Part shown: piece after piece, positions 33,632 to 42,682 of the stretch
Numbering within the stretch: the stretch's first letter is position 1
Layout of the letters: each line of letters opens with the position of its first letter
DNA from: Butyricimonas paravirosa
GTDB taxonomy: Bacteria > Bacteroidota > Bacteroidia > Bacteroidales > Marinifilaceae
Reading direction: 5' to 3'
Length of the DNA: 64,000 nt
Assembly: GCF_032878955.1 (NCBI RefSeq)
Contig: NZ_CP043839.1
Location: 496,001 to 560,000 of the forward strand
The notes under the pieces: generated by a model
Databases searched by the model: none
What the model was told of the DNA's origin: nothing
What the model saw: the letters and a program-made list of their open reading frames with translations, nothing else
Program-made: the position numbers and the translations under genes

Positions 33632-34399
33632 TTAATCTTCAATTGTAAATTCATCCCGATCCTCCAACACGGGGAACTTCACACGAAATTCCCGTAAAGC
33701 TTTCAAATCAATATCCACCTGTTTCACCTCGTCGGCAAAAGGTTCACAAGCAACCAAGACATCCCCTTTAGGAGAAATAACTGCCGAATCACCGGAATAA
33801 CTCAATCCTACCCCGTCTTCGCCCACTCGGTTCACCCCAATGACGTAACATTGATTCTCGATTGCCCTGGCCATTAATAAAATTTGCCACGGTTGCCTCC
33901 TTGCCTCCGGCCAGTTAGCCACGTACACGGCCAAGTCGTAGCCACACGTGTTACGACTCCACACGGGAAAACGTAAATCATAACAAATGAACGGTGCGAT
34001 TCTTACTCCCTGGTAATCAAACACCAACAACTCATTCCCTGCTGTGAAATGCTCTTTTTCCTCTCCCATCGTGAACAAATGCTTTTTGTCATAATGCAAG
34101 ATTTTACCATCCGGAAAAGCCACCAACAAACGGTTGTAATAATGCTCGTCTTCGAAATAAACGGTCGATCCCATGATCAACGCGTCTTTTTCCCTTGCCC
34201 ATTCCTGCATACACTGGTAAACAGCCTCGTAAAAAGGCGCTACCCGTTCTTTTCCCTTCATGGTAAATCCCGACGCAAACATCTCGGGCAAAACGATTAT
34301 GTTTGCTCCTTCTATCGCTGCTATCCGCTTGTTAAAAAGTTTCAAGTTCACCGGTACATTCTCCCATTCCAAATGTGCCTGTACGATCGCAACATTCAT
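33632..34399 (-). CDS. Nitrilase-superfamily amidohydrolase (omega-amidase YafV-like)
   Basis: 255 residues. Glu-Lys-Cys triad motifs: VLPEMFASGF, LHYDKKHLF, and FICYDLRFPVW (Cys in ICYD). Similar to omega-amidases that hydrolyse 2-oxoglutaramate/2-oxosuccinamate formed by transaminases as a metabolite-repair step. Lies 22 bp after the start of the DPP IV gene's upstream region and 35 bp from the acyltransferase gene; all on the minus strand and possibly cotranscribed. Confidence 0.88.
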   Translation of the reverse strand: MNVAIVQAHLEWENVPVNLKLFNKRIAAIEGANIIVLPEMFASGFTMKGKERVAPFYEAVYQCMQEWAREKDALIMGSTVYFEDEHYYNRLLVAFPDGKILHYDKKHLFTMGEEKEHFTAGNELLVFDYQGVRIAPFICYDLRFPVWSRNTCGYDLAVYVANWPEARRQPWQILLMARAIENQCYVIGVNRVGEDGVGLSYSGDSAVISPKGDVLVACEPFADEVKQVDIDLKALREFRVKFPVLEDRDEFTIED

Positions 34400-34434
34400 A
34401 TATACTATTATTTATTATACAATAATGATTTCTG

Positions 34435-34989
34435 TTAATCGCCCGCGGAAAAGTTTTCCGGGTGACGCGGGTTCGCATCCTTGTATGTTGACATGATATA
34501 TTTCAAATCCGCATCCGGATCACCCGTTGGTTCAAAGCGGGGGCCCCACGTGCAATATTTATCCTTGTAATCAATACGTCCCAAATACACCGGCACCCCA
34601 GCCTCCTTAGCTATCACCAGAAATCCCTTTTTCCATTTCTTCCGTTTTTTCCGGCTCCCCTCCGGGGTTATAGTCAAATACATAACATCCCGTTTTTTGA
34701 ATTCCTCCACCATTCTCTCCACGATATGATTCTCCTTATTCCCCCGATCAACAGGAATCACGTTCAAAGCCCTTAATATCGGTCCTAACGGAAAAAAGAA
34801 AAACTCCTTCTTCATTAAAATATAAGTAGGAACTCCTTGACTTATAAAAGTCAGCTTTCCCCAGATAAAATCCATGATAGAAGTATGCGGTACGGATATA
34901 ACCACCGCTTTTTTATCCGCAGGCAAGCCGCCCTTGAGTTTCCATCCGAATATCTTCAATATCAGCCGTGCAATATGTTTCATAACCAT
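34435..34989 (-). CDS. Lysophospholipid acyltransferase-like protein
   Basis: 184 residues. PlsC-type motifs: HTSIMD (H-x4-D catalytic motif), PVDRGNKEN region and TITPEGSRKKRKKWKKGF (EGSR substrate-binding motif). Shorter than PlsC itself; resembles the small 1-acyl-glycerol-3-phosphate acyltransferase-like proteins of Bacteroidetes. Membrane-associated phospholipid synthesis or remodelling. A TAACTTTG -7 box is at 35010-35017. Confidence 0.85.
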   Translation of the reverse strand: MVMKHIARLILKIFGWKLKGGLPADKKAVVISVPHTSIMDFIWGKLTFISQGVPTYILMKKEFFFFPLGPILRALNVIPVDRGNKENHIVERMVEEFKKRDVMYLTITPEGSRKKRKKWKKGFLVIAKEAGVPVYLGRIDYKDKYCTWGPRFEPTGDPDADLKYIMSTYKDANPRHPENFSAGD

Positions 34990-35009
34990 TCTGTTTTCTT
35001 AAATCCCGT

Positions 35010-35017
35010 CAAAGTTA
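35010..35017 (-). promoter_or_regulatory. -7 element for the acyltransferase-nitrilase genes
   Basis: CAAAGTTA on plus = TAACTTTG on minus, 21 bp before the start codon at 34989. Confidence 0.5.
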
Positions 35018-35065
35018 GTGTTTTTTGAGGAAAGATAAAATTATTGATAAAACTTCGGTAAACTA

Positions 35066-35096
35066 TTGGTTCGTACAAAAACAATTATTACTTTTG
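35066..35096 (+). promoter_or_regulatory. rplU-rpmA promoter
   Basis: -33 TTG at 35066-35068 and -7 TACTTTTG at 35089-35096 with 20-bp spacing, a good Bacteroidetes housekeeping promoter. The mRNA leader would be about 75 nt and contains a small GTGG/CCAC hairpin that could serve ribosomal-protein autoregulation. Confidence 0.7.
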
Positions 35097-35177
35097 CCGA
35101 GCGAAAATTTAACCTCAGGGGTACAACAAGTGGAAGAATCCCACCCCACGGTATTAACTTAATAATGAAATAGAACA

Positions 35178-35489
35178 ATGTACGCAATTGTAGAAATCGC
35201 AGGACAACAATTCAAAGTTGAAAAAGACCGTAAAGTCTATGTTCACAGACTGACTGCAGAAGAAGGCGCTCAAGTTGAATTTGACAAAGTGCTTTTAGTA
35301 GACAACGAAGGTGACATCAAAATCGGAACTCCGGTTGTAGAAGGAGCTAAAGTTACGGCAAAGGTATTATCTCACGTGAAAGCTGACAAAGTAATAGTTT
35401 TCAAGAAAAAGAGAAGAAAAGGATATTGTAAGAAAAACGGTCATCGTCAATGTATGACCCAGATTCAAATCGAAGCTATCAACGCTTAA
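35178..35489 (+). CDS. rplU: 50S ribosomal protein L21
   Basis: 103 residues, full length. MYAIVEIAGQQFKVEKDRKVYV start and the terminal KKKRRKGYCKKNGHRQCMTQIQIEAI match bL21. Followed 32 bp later by rpmA, the conserved pair. Confidence 0.98.
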   Translation: MYAIVEIAGQQFKVEKDRKVYVHRLTAEEGAQVEFDKVLLVDNEGDIKIGTPVVEGAKVTAKVLSHVKADKVIVFKKKRRKGYCKKNGHRQCMTQIQIEAINA

Positions 35490-35521
35490 TTTATTTTGTA
35501 ACTTCTAAAATTTAAAACGAT

Positions 35522-35782
35522 ATGGCACACAAGAAAGGAGTCGGTAGCTCTAAGAACGGTCGTGAATCAGAAAGTAAACGATTAGGAGTAAAGGTATACG
35601 GCGGACAATTTGCTAAAGCAGGTAATATCATCGTTCGTCAAAGAGGAACAGTACATAACCCGGGATTAAACGTGGGTATCGGTAGAGATCATACCTTATT
35701 CGCATTGATTGACGGAAAAGTTGTTTTCAGAAAAAAACAAGACAACAAATCTTACGTTTCTATTGAGGCTATCGCCGAATAA
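35522..35782 (+). CDS. rpmA: 50S ribosomal protein L27
   Basis: 86 residues. MAHKKGVGSSKNGRESESKRLGVKVYGGQ is the bL27 signature, starting directly at the mature residues (no cleaved N-terminal extension). Ends the L21-L27 operon, with a terminator 23 bp downstream. Confidence 0.98.
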   Translation: MAHKKGVGSSKNGRESESKRLGVKVYGGQFAKAGNIIVRQRGTVHNPGLNVGIGRDHTLFALIDGKVVFRKKQDNKSYVSIEAIAE

Positions 35783-35805
35783 GTAGAAAAATGAACATAT
35801 TTAAG

Positions 35806-35839
35806 CTCCTGTCCTTACAAAGTACAGGAGTTTTTTTTT
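35806..35839 (+). terminator. rpmA terminator
   Basis: CTCCTGT 35806-35812 and ACAGGAG 35824-35830 followed by nine T. Confidence 0.9.
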
Positions 35840-35921
35840 ATTTTTACGCCTCGAAACAAGAACATCCGTGTTCCCGTTTCGATGATTTAAAATTAAAATC
35901 TAAAATTTAAAATTACCAGAG

Positions 35922-37196
35922 ATGCTAAACCTTAAATTTATTCAGGAAAACAAAGACACGGTCATTCGGAAATTAGCCGTGAAGAACTTTGATGCCAAGG
36001 AATTAGTTGAGAAGATTATCGCTCTCGACAACGAGAGAAAGAATTTACAAAAAGAATCGGATAACAAGCAATCCGAAATGAATAGCATCTCCAAGCAAAT
36101 CGGTTCCTTGATGAAAGAAGGAAAAAAAGAGGAAGCCGAGCAAGCAAGGGCTAATACAACCCGTCTGAAAGAAGAGATTGCAGCCTTGACTGCCCAACAT
36201 AATAGCACCCAGAACGAGTTGAACTCACTCATCGTTCGTTTACCGAATTTACCACATGACTCCGTACCTCCCGGAAAGAGTGATGCGGACAACGTGATCG
36301 TGAAAATCAGTGATAACGTGCCTGCCCATGAAGAAGGACAACTTCCCCACTGGGACTTGGCGAAAAAGTATCAGTTGATTGATTTCGAAGTAGGTGTGAA
36401 GATCACGGGTGCCGGATTCCCCGTCTACAAAGGGTTGGGAGCCCGTTTACAAAGAGCCTTGATCTACTTCTTCTTGGAAGAAAACACCAAAGCGGGCTAT
36501 CAAGAAGTGCAGCCCCCGCTTGTCGTTAATGAAGATTCAGGTTTCGGTACCGGTCAGTTGCCCGATAAAGACGGACAGATGTATTACGTGAACGAGGACA
36601 AACTATATCTTATCCCCACGGCAGAAGTGCCTGTAACCAACCTTTACCGGGATATGATCGTGGATGCCGACCAGTTACCAATCAAAAACACGGCTTACTC
36701 CGCCTGTTTCCGCCGGGAAGCCGGATCATACGGAAAAGACGTGCGCGGGTTGAACCGCCTGCACCAGTTCGATAAAGTAGAGATCGTGCAGATCACCCGT
36801 CCGGAAATGTCTTACGAGGCTCTCGACGGTATGGTGAAACACGTGGAAGGACTGTTAATCAAGTTAGGATTACCTTATCGTATCGTACGTCTATGCGGTG
36901 GTGATTTGAGTTTCACCTCTGCCCTAACCTTCGATTTTGAAGTGTATTCAAAAGCACAGGATCGTTGGCTGGAAGTCAGCTCTGTTTCCAATTTCGAAGA
37001 GTATCAGGCAAACCGTCTGAAACTACGTTTCCGGGATAAGGGAGACAAGAAAACGACCATGGTACACACACTAAACGGTAGCGCCCTGGCATTACCGAGA
37101 ATCGTGGCCTCCTTGCTGGAGAACAACCAGACTCCGGAAGGTATCCGGGTACCGGATGTACTCCGTGGGTTTATGGGTACCGACTATATAAGATAA
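35922..37196 (+). CDS. serS: Seryl-tRNA synthetase
   Basis: 424 residues. N-terminal tRNA-binding coiled coil (about 25-105), class II catalytic core with motif 2 FRREAGSYGKDVRGLNRLHQFDKVE and motif 3 NGSALALPRIVASLLENNQ. Charges tRNA-Ser. Full length, no oddities. AT-rich repeated arms flank it on both sides (35885-35919 and 37197-37282). Confidence 0.97.
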   Translation: MLNLKFIQENKDTVIRKLAVKNFDAKELVEKIIALDNERKNLQKESDNKQSEMNSISKQIGSLMKEGKKEEAEQARANTTRLKEEIAALTAQHNSTQNELNSLIVRLPNLPHDSVPPGKSDADNVIVKISDNVPAHEEGQLPHWDLAKKYQLIDFEVGVKITGAGFPVYKGLGARLQRALIYFFLEENTKAGYQEVQPPLVVNEDSGFGTGQLPDKDGQMYYVNEDKLYLIPTAEVPVTNLYRDMIVDADQLPIKNTAYSACFRREAGSYGKDVRGLNRLHQFDKVEIVQITRPEMSYEALDGMVKHVEGLLIKLGLPYRIVRLCGGDLSFTSALTFDFEVYSKAQDRWLEVSSVSNFEEYQANRLKLRFRDKGDKKTTMVHTLNGSALALPRIVASLLENNQTPEGIRVPDVLRGFMGTDYIR

Positions 37197-37282
37197 AAAC
37201 TGAAAACTAAAAGATAAAAGTTAATCCTTCACGGATCTTTTATCTTTTAGCTTTTAGTTTTTAACTTTTATCTTTTAGCTTA
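37197..37282. repeat. AT-rich inverted arms between serS and the DUF4286 gene
   Basis: A left arm (AAAACTAAAAGATAAAAGTTAATCC) and a right arm (GGATCTTTTATCTTTTAGCTTTTAG) flank a 5-bp centre. One of several similar intergenic elements in the window. Confidence 0.6.
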
Positions 37283-37284
37283 AT

Positions 37285-37590
37285 ATGCGCTTTATATACA
37301 ACACGACATTCAGTATTGACGAAAACATTGCAGAGGAATTCATTCAGGTTATCCGGGGTGGTTACATCGCTTATCTCAAAGGCAAAAACCTTTGTAATGA
37401 CATTCTATTTACCCGTGTCATGATTCGTGAAGGAGAAGGCCTGTCCCTATCCCTACAACTCATATTCCCTTCTGCCGAAGAATACACCATCTTTATAGAA
37501 AACTACAAGGACAGGTTATTGCACATGCTGGTAGATGTGTTCGGGGAGAATCTTTTATATTTCAGTACCACTCTCGAAGAGATTGAATAA
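37285..37590 (+). CDS. DUF4286-family protein
   Basis: 101 residues, a small antibody-fold-free alpha/beta protein with the family pattern MRFIYNTTFSIDENIAEEFIQVIR...SLSLQLIFPSAEEYTIFIENYKDRLLHMLVDVFGENLLYFSTTLEEI. Function unknown; widely conserved in Bacteroidetes, often near ruvC as here. Confidence 0.75.
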   Translation: MRFIYNTTFSIDENIAEEFIQVIRGGYIAYLKGKNLCNDILFTRVMIREGEGLSLSLQLIFPSAEEYTIFIENYKDRLLHMLVDVFGENLLYFSTTLEEIE

Positions 37591-37614
37591 ATCGAAATTC
37601 TGACAGATTTTCGC

Positions 37615-37622
37615 TATATTTG
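37615..37622 (+). promoter_or_regulatory. ruvC -7 element
   Basis: TATATTTG, 17 bp before the ruvC start codon. No clear -33. Confidence 0.5.
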
Positions 37623-37639
37623 TAATCTAAAACTGATAG

Positions 37640-38194
37640 ATGGAAAAATTAATCATGGGGATAGACCCCGGTACAAACTTCATGGGATATGCAATTCTTA
37701 AAACAACCGGAAAGAATTGCAAACCGGAACTTGTCGTGTCGGGAGTCGTTGACATGAAAAAAATGACCGATCCGTATCTCAAACTGCAAAGAGTATTTCA
37801 ACGCACACTGCAAGTCATTGATTCTTACCATCCGGACGAATTGGCTATCGAATCACAATTCTACGGTAAGAACATCCAATCTATGCTGAAACTCGGACGG
37901 GCACAAGGTGTAGCCATCGCAGCCGCTCTACAACGGAATATTCCCATTTTCGAATATGCCCCGAAGAAAATTAAAATGAGTATCACGGGAACAGGAGAGG
38001 CCTCCAAAGAGCAGATTGCCCTTTTGCTAGGCAAATTCATGACGATACCGACCACCATTTCCACCTTGGATGAAACAGACGCCATCGCCATCGCCTATTG
38101 CCACCACCTACAAGGCAACTTACCCACCACGGGAAATCCCAAATGCAAGGATTGGGGTGACTTTATCAAACAGAATCCGGATAAGGTTTTGTGA
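37640..38194 (+). CDS. ruvC: Holliday junction resolvase RuvC
   Basis: 184 residues. RNase H-fold acidic residues visible in MGIDPGTNFMGYAI, LAIESQFYGKN and the C-terminal DETDAIAIAYCH. Cleaves Holliday junctions with RuvAB. The stop codon sits inside a perfect GTGAAACAAT-GA-ATTGTTTCAC palindrome (38191-38212). Confidence 0.96.
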   Translation: MEKLIMGIDPGTNFMGYAILKTTGKNCKPELVVSGVVDMKKMTDPYLKLQRVFQRTLQVIDSYHPDELAIESQFYGKNIQSMLKLGRAQGVAIAAALQRNIPIFEYAPKKIKMSITGTGEASKEQIALLLGKFMTIPTTISTLDETDAIAIAYCHHLQGNLPTTGNPKCKDWGDFIKQNPDKVL

Positions 38195-38285
38195 AACAAT
38201 GAATTGTTTCACAAAGTTACAGGTTACAAGTTAACAGGTTACAGGTTCGTCATAACGTGTAACTTGCAAACTTGTAACCTGTAAC
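38191..38285. repeat. Palindrome at ruvC stop plus a 17-bp inverted repeat
   Basis: GTGAAACAAT/ATTGTTTCAC (38191-38212) is followed by GTTACAGGTTACAAGTT 38216-38232 and its exact complement AACTTGTAACCTGTAAC 38269-38285, with further GTTACAGGTT copies between them. Confidence 0.7.
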
Positions 38286-38319
38286 AAATCGGGCCATAGC
38301 TCTCGCTACGGCCCGATTT
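38286..38319. terminator. Bidirectional terminator between ruvC and the TPR lipoprotein
   Basis: AAATCGGGCC 38286-38295 and GGCCCGATTT 38310-38319, with an inner TAGC/GCTA pairing and a TCTC loop. Confidence 0.85.
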
Positions 38320-38340
38320 AAAATGCAAAGTCAAACAATT

Positions 38341-40029
38341 TTAATCAACAATATCCAAATAAATACTTTCTTGAGCGTAAGGATAAAATTCTTTATCAGT
38401 ACTTGCCCTCTCTTTCAATTGCGGGTCAAGTTGTATAGCTTTCTGTAAAGCAACAGCCATTACCTGTACATCTTTTACTCTTGCTGCAGCCACGGCCATC
38501 ATGTAATACTCGTACCCTTCCGTCAGATTCAACTTCTTCAATGTCTCCAAAGCGGCACGATTATCATTAGCCATCAACTGAGCGTAAGCCAGATTCACAT
38601 TCGGCATCGCTTTCAAGTAAGGAATAGCTTTATTGTACTCTTTATCTTTCAATAACAACATTCCCAAATTATACTTCGCCTCATTCTTTATAGAAGCTTT
38701 CGTATACATATCTTTAGCCTGAGTATTATTCCCTTCATTTTGATAAACAATACCAAGATTATTCAGCACTTCCGGTTTTTGATTAATTACAGCTGCCGAT
38801 TCCAGTAACTTTCTAGCTTTTCTGTAATCTTTGTTACGAATAGCAATGACAGCCAAATCATTCAACAAATTTACATCCGTACGAGCTGACAAAACTGAAG
38901 TCTCTTGTAATTGAGGTACGTAATAAGTTGTCACCTGATCCTCCACCTGCATCACTTCAGGCACGGTATAGAAAATGTAGAAATCAGCCCGCCGCAATGT
39001 CGGAAGAATCACATCTTTCAATTCCGGTACGGTCTTAATATACGATTCCAAAACAGCCTCCCGTTTCTGTAAATTCGGGGCATTCTGTAAATCCTTCACG
39101 ATTTGTGCCTTATTCTTCAAGTTGGAATCATTCAACAACATATACAAACCTTCCCAATTCTCGCTCACCGTGTTGGAAACGATAAATTTAGTATCTTTTG
39201 CCATCGGCGTGTTAGCCAATCCCAAATCTTTCATGAAATAAGCCTTAGCCGTATTGAAACGATTCGTGGTCAAGTTCTTGTTTAATCTTTCCGGTCCTTC
39301 CGGGGAGCTGGAAACGTACATTAACATATTGGTAATCTTGGCATTTTTGTCTGCCAGAATTTTCTTCATTTCTTGAGCAGCCTGTGCCATAACAGACGAT
39401 TTTTTCTGCGCATCTGTAATCACTGATTTAGATAACGGGAATAACACATACCCGCTAATGATTCCCACACCTGTTGCCGGAACATCTTTCACAAAAGTTT
39501 CGGTAAACAAAGGAATTGCATCCGGATTGTTCGGTAGAGAATACATATATGTTTTCCATTCCTTCACCCCATTCGTGTTTAATATTGCCGGAGTAAACGC
39601 AACAGTTTTATTTCCCATGATCGCCTCAATATCAGCGATTAGTACCCCTTTTTGCATACCGTCACGATAAGGGAATGATAAATTATAAGTTCCCAACGTG
39701 TTTCCTTTATATTCCACCACCGGGTAATTGGTACCCTTCACCTTCTCACCTTGGAAATAAAGCGGTTCCATCGCTTCTTCCCCACCGGGATATTGCATTT
39801 TAGGAGTCACTTTCAAAATTAACTTTTTATAAAACTGCCTGGGAGCAAAAGCAATATTATAATTAAAATTCACAACCCCATCCACCGCAGTCAACTGCTG
39901 AGGAGAAACTTTCCCCACAATTGCCGTTTCGATGGCCTCTCTCTCCAACTTCTTCATGGTATTACACCCCACCATCAAGAAAGAGAGCATCAAAATAACT
40001 CCACTCGTTATCAAAGATAATTTTCTCAT
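38341..40029 (-). CDS. TPR-containing lipoprotein with OmpA-like middle region
   Basis: 562 residues; lipobox MVGC (Cys22). Residues about 190-290 (SGYVLFPLSKSVITDAQKKSSVMAQAAQEMKKILADKNAKITNMLMYVSSSPEGPERLNKNLTTNR) look like an OmpA-type peptidoglycan-binding or similar fold; residues about 400-540 contain TPR repeats (VLNNLGIVYQNEGNNTQAKDMYTKA; AKYNLGMLLLKDKEYNKAIPYLKA). Related in layout to the TPR/OmpA outer membrane lipoproteins common in Bacteroidales. Likely links outer membrane and peptidoglycan; exact function unknown. Confidence 0.75.
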   Translation of the reverse strand: MRKLSLITSGVILMLSFLMVGCNTMKKLEREAIETAIVGKVSPQQLTAVDGVVNFNYNIAFAPRQFYKKLILKVTPKMQYPGGEEAMEPLYFQGEKVKGTNYPVVEYKGNTLGTYNLSFPYRDGMQKGVLIADIEAIMGNKTVAFTPAILNTNGVKEWKTYMYSLPNNPDAIPLFTETFVKDVPATGVGIISGYVLFPLSKSVITDAQKKSSVMAQAAQEMKKILADKNAKITNMLMYVSSSPEGPERLNKNLTTNRFNTAKAYFMKDLGLANTPMAKDTKFIVSNTVSENWEGLYMLLNDSNLKNKAQIVKDLQNAPNLQKREAVLESYIKTVPELKDVILPTLRRADFYIFYTVPEVMQVEDQVTTYYVPQLQETSVLSARTDVNLLNDLAVIAIRNKDYRKARKLLESAAVINQKPEVLNNLGIVYQNEGNNTQAKDMYTKASIKNEAKYNLGMLLLKDKEYNKAIPYLKAMPNVNLAYAQLMANDNRAALETLKKLNLTEGYEYYMMAVAAARVKDVQVMAVALQKAIQLDPQLKERASTDKEFYPYAQESIYLDIVD

Positions 40030-40127
40030 AGTTCTCTTTTTTTGCGTTTAACTTATTCTATCCATTAAAAATGTTCATATTTTTCAATTCATATCCTCTC
40101 TAACGAATTTTATTGAATAAGGTTTTT

Positions 40128-40135
40128 TATCTTTG
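40128..40135 (+). promoter_or_regulatory. -7 element of the acyltransferase pair
   Basis: TATCTTTG, 40 bp before ATG 40176. Confidence 0.5.
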
Positions 40136-40175
40136 TCAAAAGTTTTGAAACAAGGAGATTCAATTCACATTTATT

Positions 40176-40991
40176 ATGGAAGAAACTGTTAAACCGATAT
40201 ATATTGAACAACTTTTCAAAAGTAAGAATCCGAAGTTAGCCCGCTGGATTCCGAAATTCGTTTATTCATTTTTAAAACGTGTGATCTGCCAAGACCAGAT
40301 CAACGACTTCATCTCTAAATACGGGGATCAAAAAGGCTTGGATTTCGCCGAAGGTATCTTGGAATATCTTGATATTTCTTACATCATCGAAGGTAAAGAG
40401 AATTTACCTGCCCCCGACGGACGCTATATTTTTGCCGCAAATCACGCTCTCGGTGGACCGGATGGTATCATTCTGATCTCTTTCTTGGGGAAAATATATA
40501 AAAAGCTTAAATTCCCGGTAAACGATTTACTCATGAATCTCAAGAATCTGAATAATATCTTTTTACCGGTTAACAAACACGGAGCCTTAGCCAAAGAAGC
40601 TGCCGTGGATTTGGAAAATGCGTTTGCCTCCGATGCCCAGATCATCACCTTCCCTGCCGGAATGGTAAGCCGCAAAGTTAAAGGCGTGGTTAAAGATTTG
40701 GAATGGCAAAAAAGTTTCGTGGTTAAAGCTGTTAAATACCAACGGGACATTATTCCGATACGGGTAAAAGCGGAAAATTCAAAATTCTTTTATAATTTAG
40801 CAAACTTTCGTACCAAAATAGGACTAAAGGTTAATCTGGAAATGATGTATCTCCCCAAGGAAACATTCAACAAGAAAGGTTCAACTTTTACACTTGTCAT
40901 CGGGAAACCCATTAAATGGGAAACCCTAGATAAAAGTAAAACACCGAAAGAATGGGCGGAAGAGATAAAGAATATTGTCTACCAATTATAG
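40176..40991 (+). CDS. Lysophospholipid/lyso-aminolipid O-acyltransferase (GlsA-like)
   Basis: 271 residues. PlsC-family motifs NHALGGPDG (H-x4-D) and FPAGMVSRKVKG (the EGTRS-equivalent), in the 1-acyl-glycerol-3-phosphate acyltransferase fold. Immediately followed (13 bp) by a GNAT-type N-acyltransferase. Known: in Bacteroides a GlsB N-acyltransferase and a GlsA O-acyltransferase encoded side by side make glycine (serine-glycine) lipids. Inference: this is the O-acyltransferase of that pathway. Confidence 0.75.
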   Translation: MEETVKPIYIEQLFKSKNPKLARWIPKFVYSFLKRVICQDQINDFISKYGDQKGLDFAEGILEYLDISYIIEGKENLPAPDGRYIFAANHALGGPDGIILISFLGKIYKKLKFPVNDLLMNLKNLNNIFLPVNKHGALAKEAAVDLENAFASDAQIITFPAGMVSRKVKGVVKDLEWQKSFVVKAVKYQRDIIPIRVKAENSKFFYNLANFRTKIGLKVNLEMMYLPKETFNKKGSTFTLVIGKPIKWETLDKSKTPKEWAEEIKNIVYQL

Positions 40992-41004
40992 ATCTACATA
41001 AACT

Positions 41005-41958
41005 ATGCAACCAGTCATCTATCCTGTAAACAAAGCGAAATTATTAGCAGAACTGACAGAAGAAAGATTCATTCGTAAAACCAACAAAGGGGGAAACGAG
41101 ATTTACTCGTTTAATGCTTTCAACAGTCCTAACCTGATGAAAGAGGTGGGAAGATTACGGGAATTAACCTTCAGGACTGCCGGGGGCGGTACTGGAAAAG
41201 AGGTAGACATTGATCCATTTGATGTTGACGAGCAGGTTCCCTACCAGCAATTAATCGTATGGGACCCGAAAGAGCAGGAAATCCTAGGCGGGTACCGGTA
41301 TATTTTATGTGACAACCTTCCTTTAAATCAAGAGGGAGAACCCAACTTGGCCACGACTGAATTATTCCGTTTCTCCGAGGCCTTCAAAAAGCAATATCTC
41401 ACTAAAATGATTGAGTTGGGGCGTTCTTTCGTACAACCTTTGTACCAGTCTACAAAAATGGGACGCAAATCCCTGTTCGCTTTGGATAACTTGTGGGACG
41501 GTCTGGGCGCTCTTACCGTGGAGAATCCGGGTATGGAATACTTCTTCGGGAAAGTAACCATGTACACCAGTTTCAATATAGAGGCTCGTGACATGATCTT
41601 ATTCTTTATGCGGAAGTACTTCAAAGATACGGAAAGACTTGTCGAGCCGATCACTCCATTGGAAATTCATATTGATGATAATAAACTTGGGAAAATACTC
41701 TGCGGAAATAATTATGACGAGGATTATCGAATCCTCTCTCGTTACGTCCGGGAACATGGAGAAAATATCCCACCCTTAGTAAATGCCTACATGAGCCTGT
41801 CACCTTCCATGAAATCCTTTGGGACAGCCATAAACCCGGGCTTTGGTGGTGTGGAAGAAACAGCAATTCTGATCAAGATTGCAGATGTATACGAAACCAA
41901 GAAAGCCCGTCACATCTCGACCTATATACCTCGAATACTTCGGTTAAGAAAATTCTGA
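41005..41958 (+). CDS. GNAT-type lipid N-acyltransferase (GlsB/OlsB-like)
   Basis: 317 residues. Hemolysin/OlsB-like acyltransferase: MKEVGRLRELTFRTAGGGTGKEVDIDPFD, then LIVWDPKEQEILGGYRYI, MIELGRSFVQPLYQ and ALDNLWDGLGALTV. The fold transfers a 3-hydroxyacyl chain to an amino acid as the first step of aminolipid synthesis. Operon with the O-acyltransferase upstream. Its stop codon abuts the stop of the convergent LysE gene with no spacer. Confidence 0.75.
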   Translation: MQPVIYPVNKAKLLAELTEERFIRKTNKGGNEIYSFNAFNSPNLMKEVGRLRELTFRTAGGGTGKEVDIDPFDVDEQVPYQQLIVWDPKEQEILGGYRYILCDNLPLNQEGEPNLATTELFRFSEAFKKQYLTKMIELGRSFVQPLYQSTKMGRKSLFALDNLWDGLGALTVENPGMEYFFGKVTMYTSFNIEARDMILFFMRKYFKDTERLVEPITPLEIHIDDNKLGKILCGNNYDEDYRILSRYVREHGENIPPLVNAYMSLSPSMKSFGTAINPGFGGVEETAILIKIADVYETKKARHISTYIPRILRLRKF

Positions 41959-42573
41959 TCAAACAGTCACGAAAATCAGACTGATTCCGATGGCAAAATA
42001 GACCAACGATTCGATGATATGCATGATCAACGAGAATCGAGCATTTTGCATCAACCGACGTGACAACCGGTCGGCCAGCAAGGCTACCAACGTGAATATA
42101 ACAATGGCCTGTGCCATAAAAAGCAATCCCAGTATCAGTAACTCTCCTGCCGGGTTCTCCGTGGCAGGACTTACAAACTGGGGAAAAAATGCAATAAAGA
42201 ACAACAGCACCTTCGGATTCAGTATATTCATCAGAATTCCCTTCCGGTACAGTTTATATTCTACCCCGGTAGCAGTCGGCAAAGCCAACGAATTTTCCTT
42301 CCGGTGGATATATGATTTCACGCCCAAATAAATCAAGTAAGCCGCCCCCATGTATTTCAGTATGCTGAATGCCACCGGAGAATTATATAAAATCAAAGAA
42401 AGTCCCAGACTCACAGCCGCCGTGTGAGCGATCAACCCCGTACACAACCCGCAAGCAAAAATAATTCCCGCTTTCTTTCCCCGGGTAATACTTTGCGTGA
42501 TCACGAATAAAATATCCGGCCCCGGCATCAAAGTCAATAAAATGGCCGCACTTAAAAAACCCAGTATATTCAC
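41959..42573 (-). CDS. LysE/RhtB-family amino-acid exporter
   Basis: 204 residues with about six TM helices. N-terminal family signature: FLSAAILLTLMPGPDILFVITQSITRGKKAGIIFACGLCTGLIAHTAAVSLGL. Exports amino acids or related metabolites across the inner membrane; substrate unknown. Convergent with the preceding gene at zero distance; preceded by AT-rich repeated arms. Confidence 0.88.
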   Translation of the reverse strand: MNILGFLSAAILLTLMPGPDILFVITQSITRGKKAGIIFACGLCTGLIAHTAAVSLGLSLILYNSPVAFSILKYMGAAYLIYLGVKSYIHRKENSLALPTATGVEYKLYRKGILMNILNPKVLLFFIAFFPQFVSPATENPAGELLILGLLFMAQAIVIFTLVALLADRLSRRLMQNARFSLIMHIIESLVYFAIGISLIFVTV

Positions 42574-42579
42574 TTGAAA

Positions 42580-42682
42580 AAACTAAAAGTTGAAAACTAA
42601 AAGATAAAAGTTTAATCCCAAAGATAAAAGCTAATAGTCCTAAATCATTGAACTTTTAGCTTTTATCTTTTAGTTTTTATCT
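42580..42682. repeat. AT-rich inverted arms between lysE and phoH genes
   Basis: A left arm of AACTAAAAG/AAAACTAAAAGATAAAAG units and a right arm of CTTTTAGCTTTTATCTTTTAG units flank a unique centre. Same style as 37197-37282. Confidence 0.6.
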
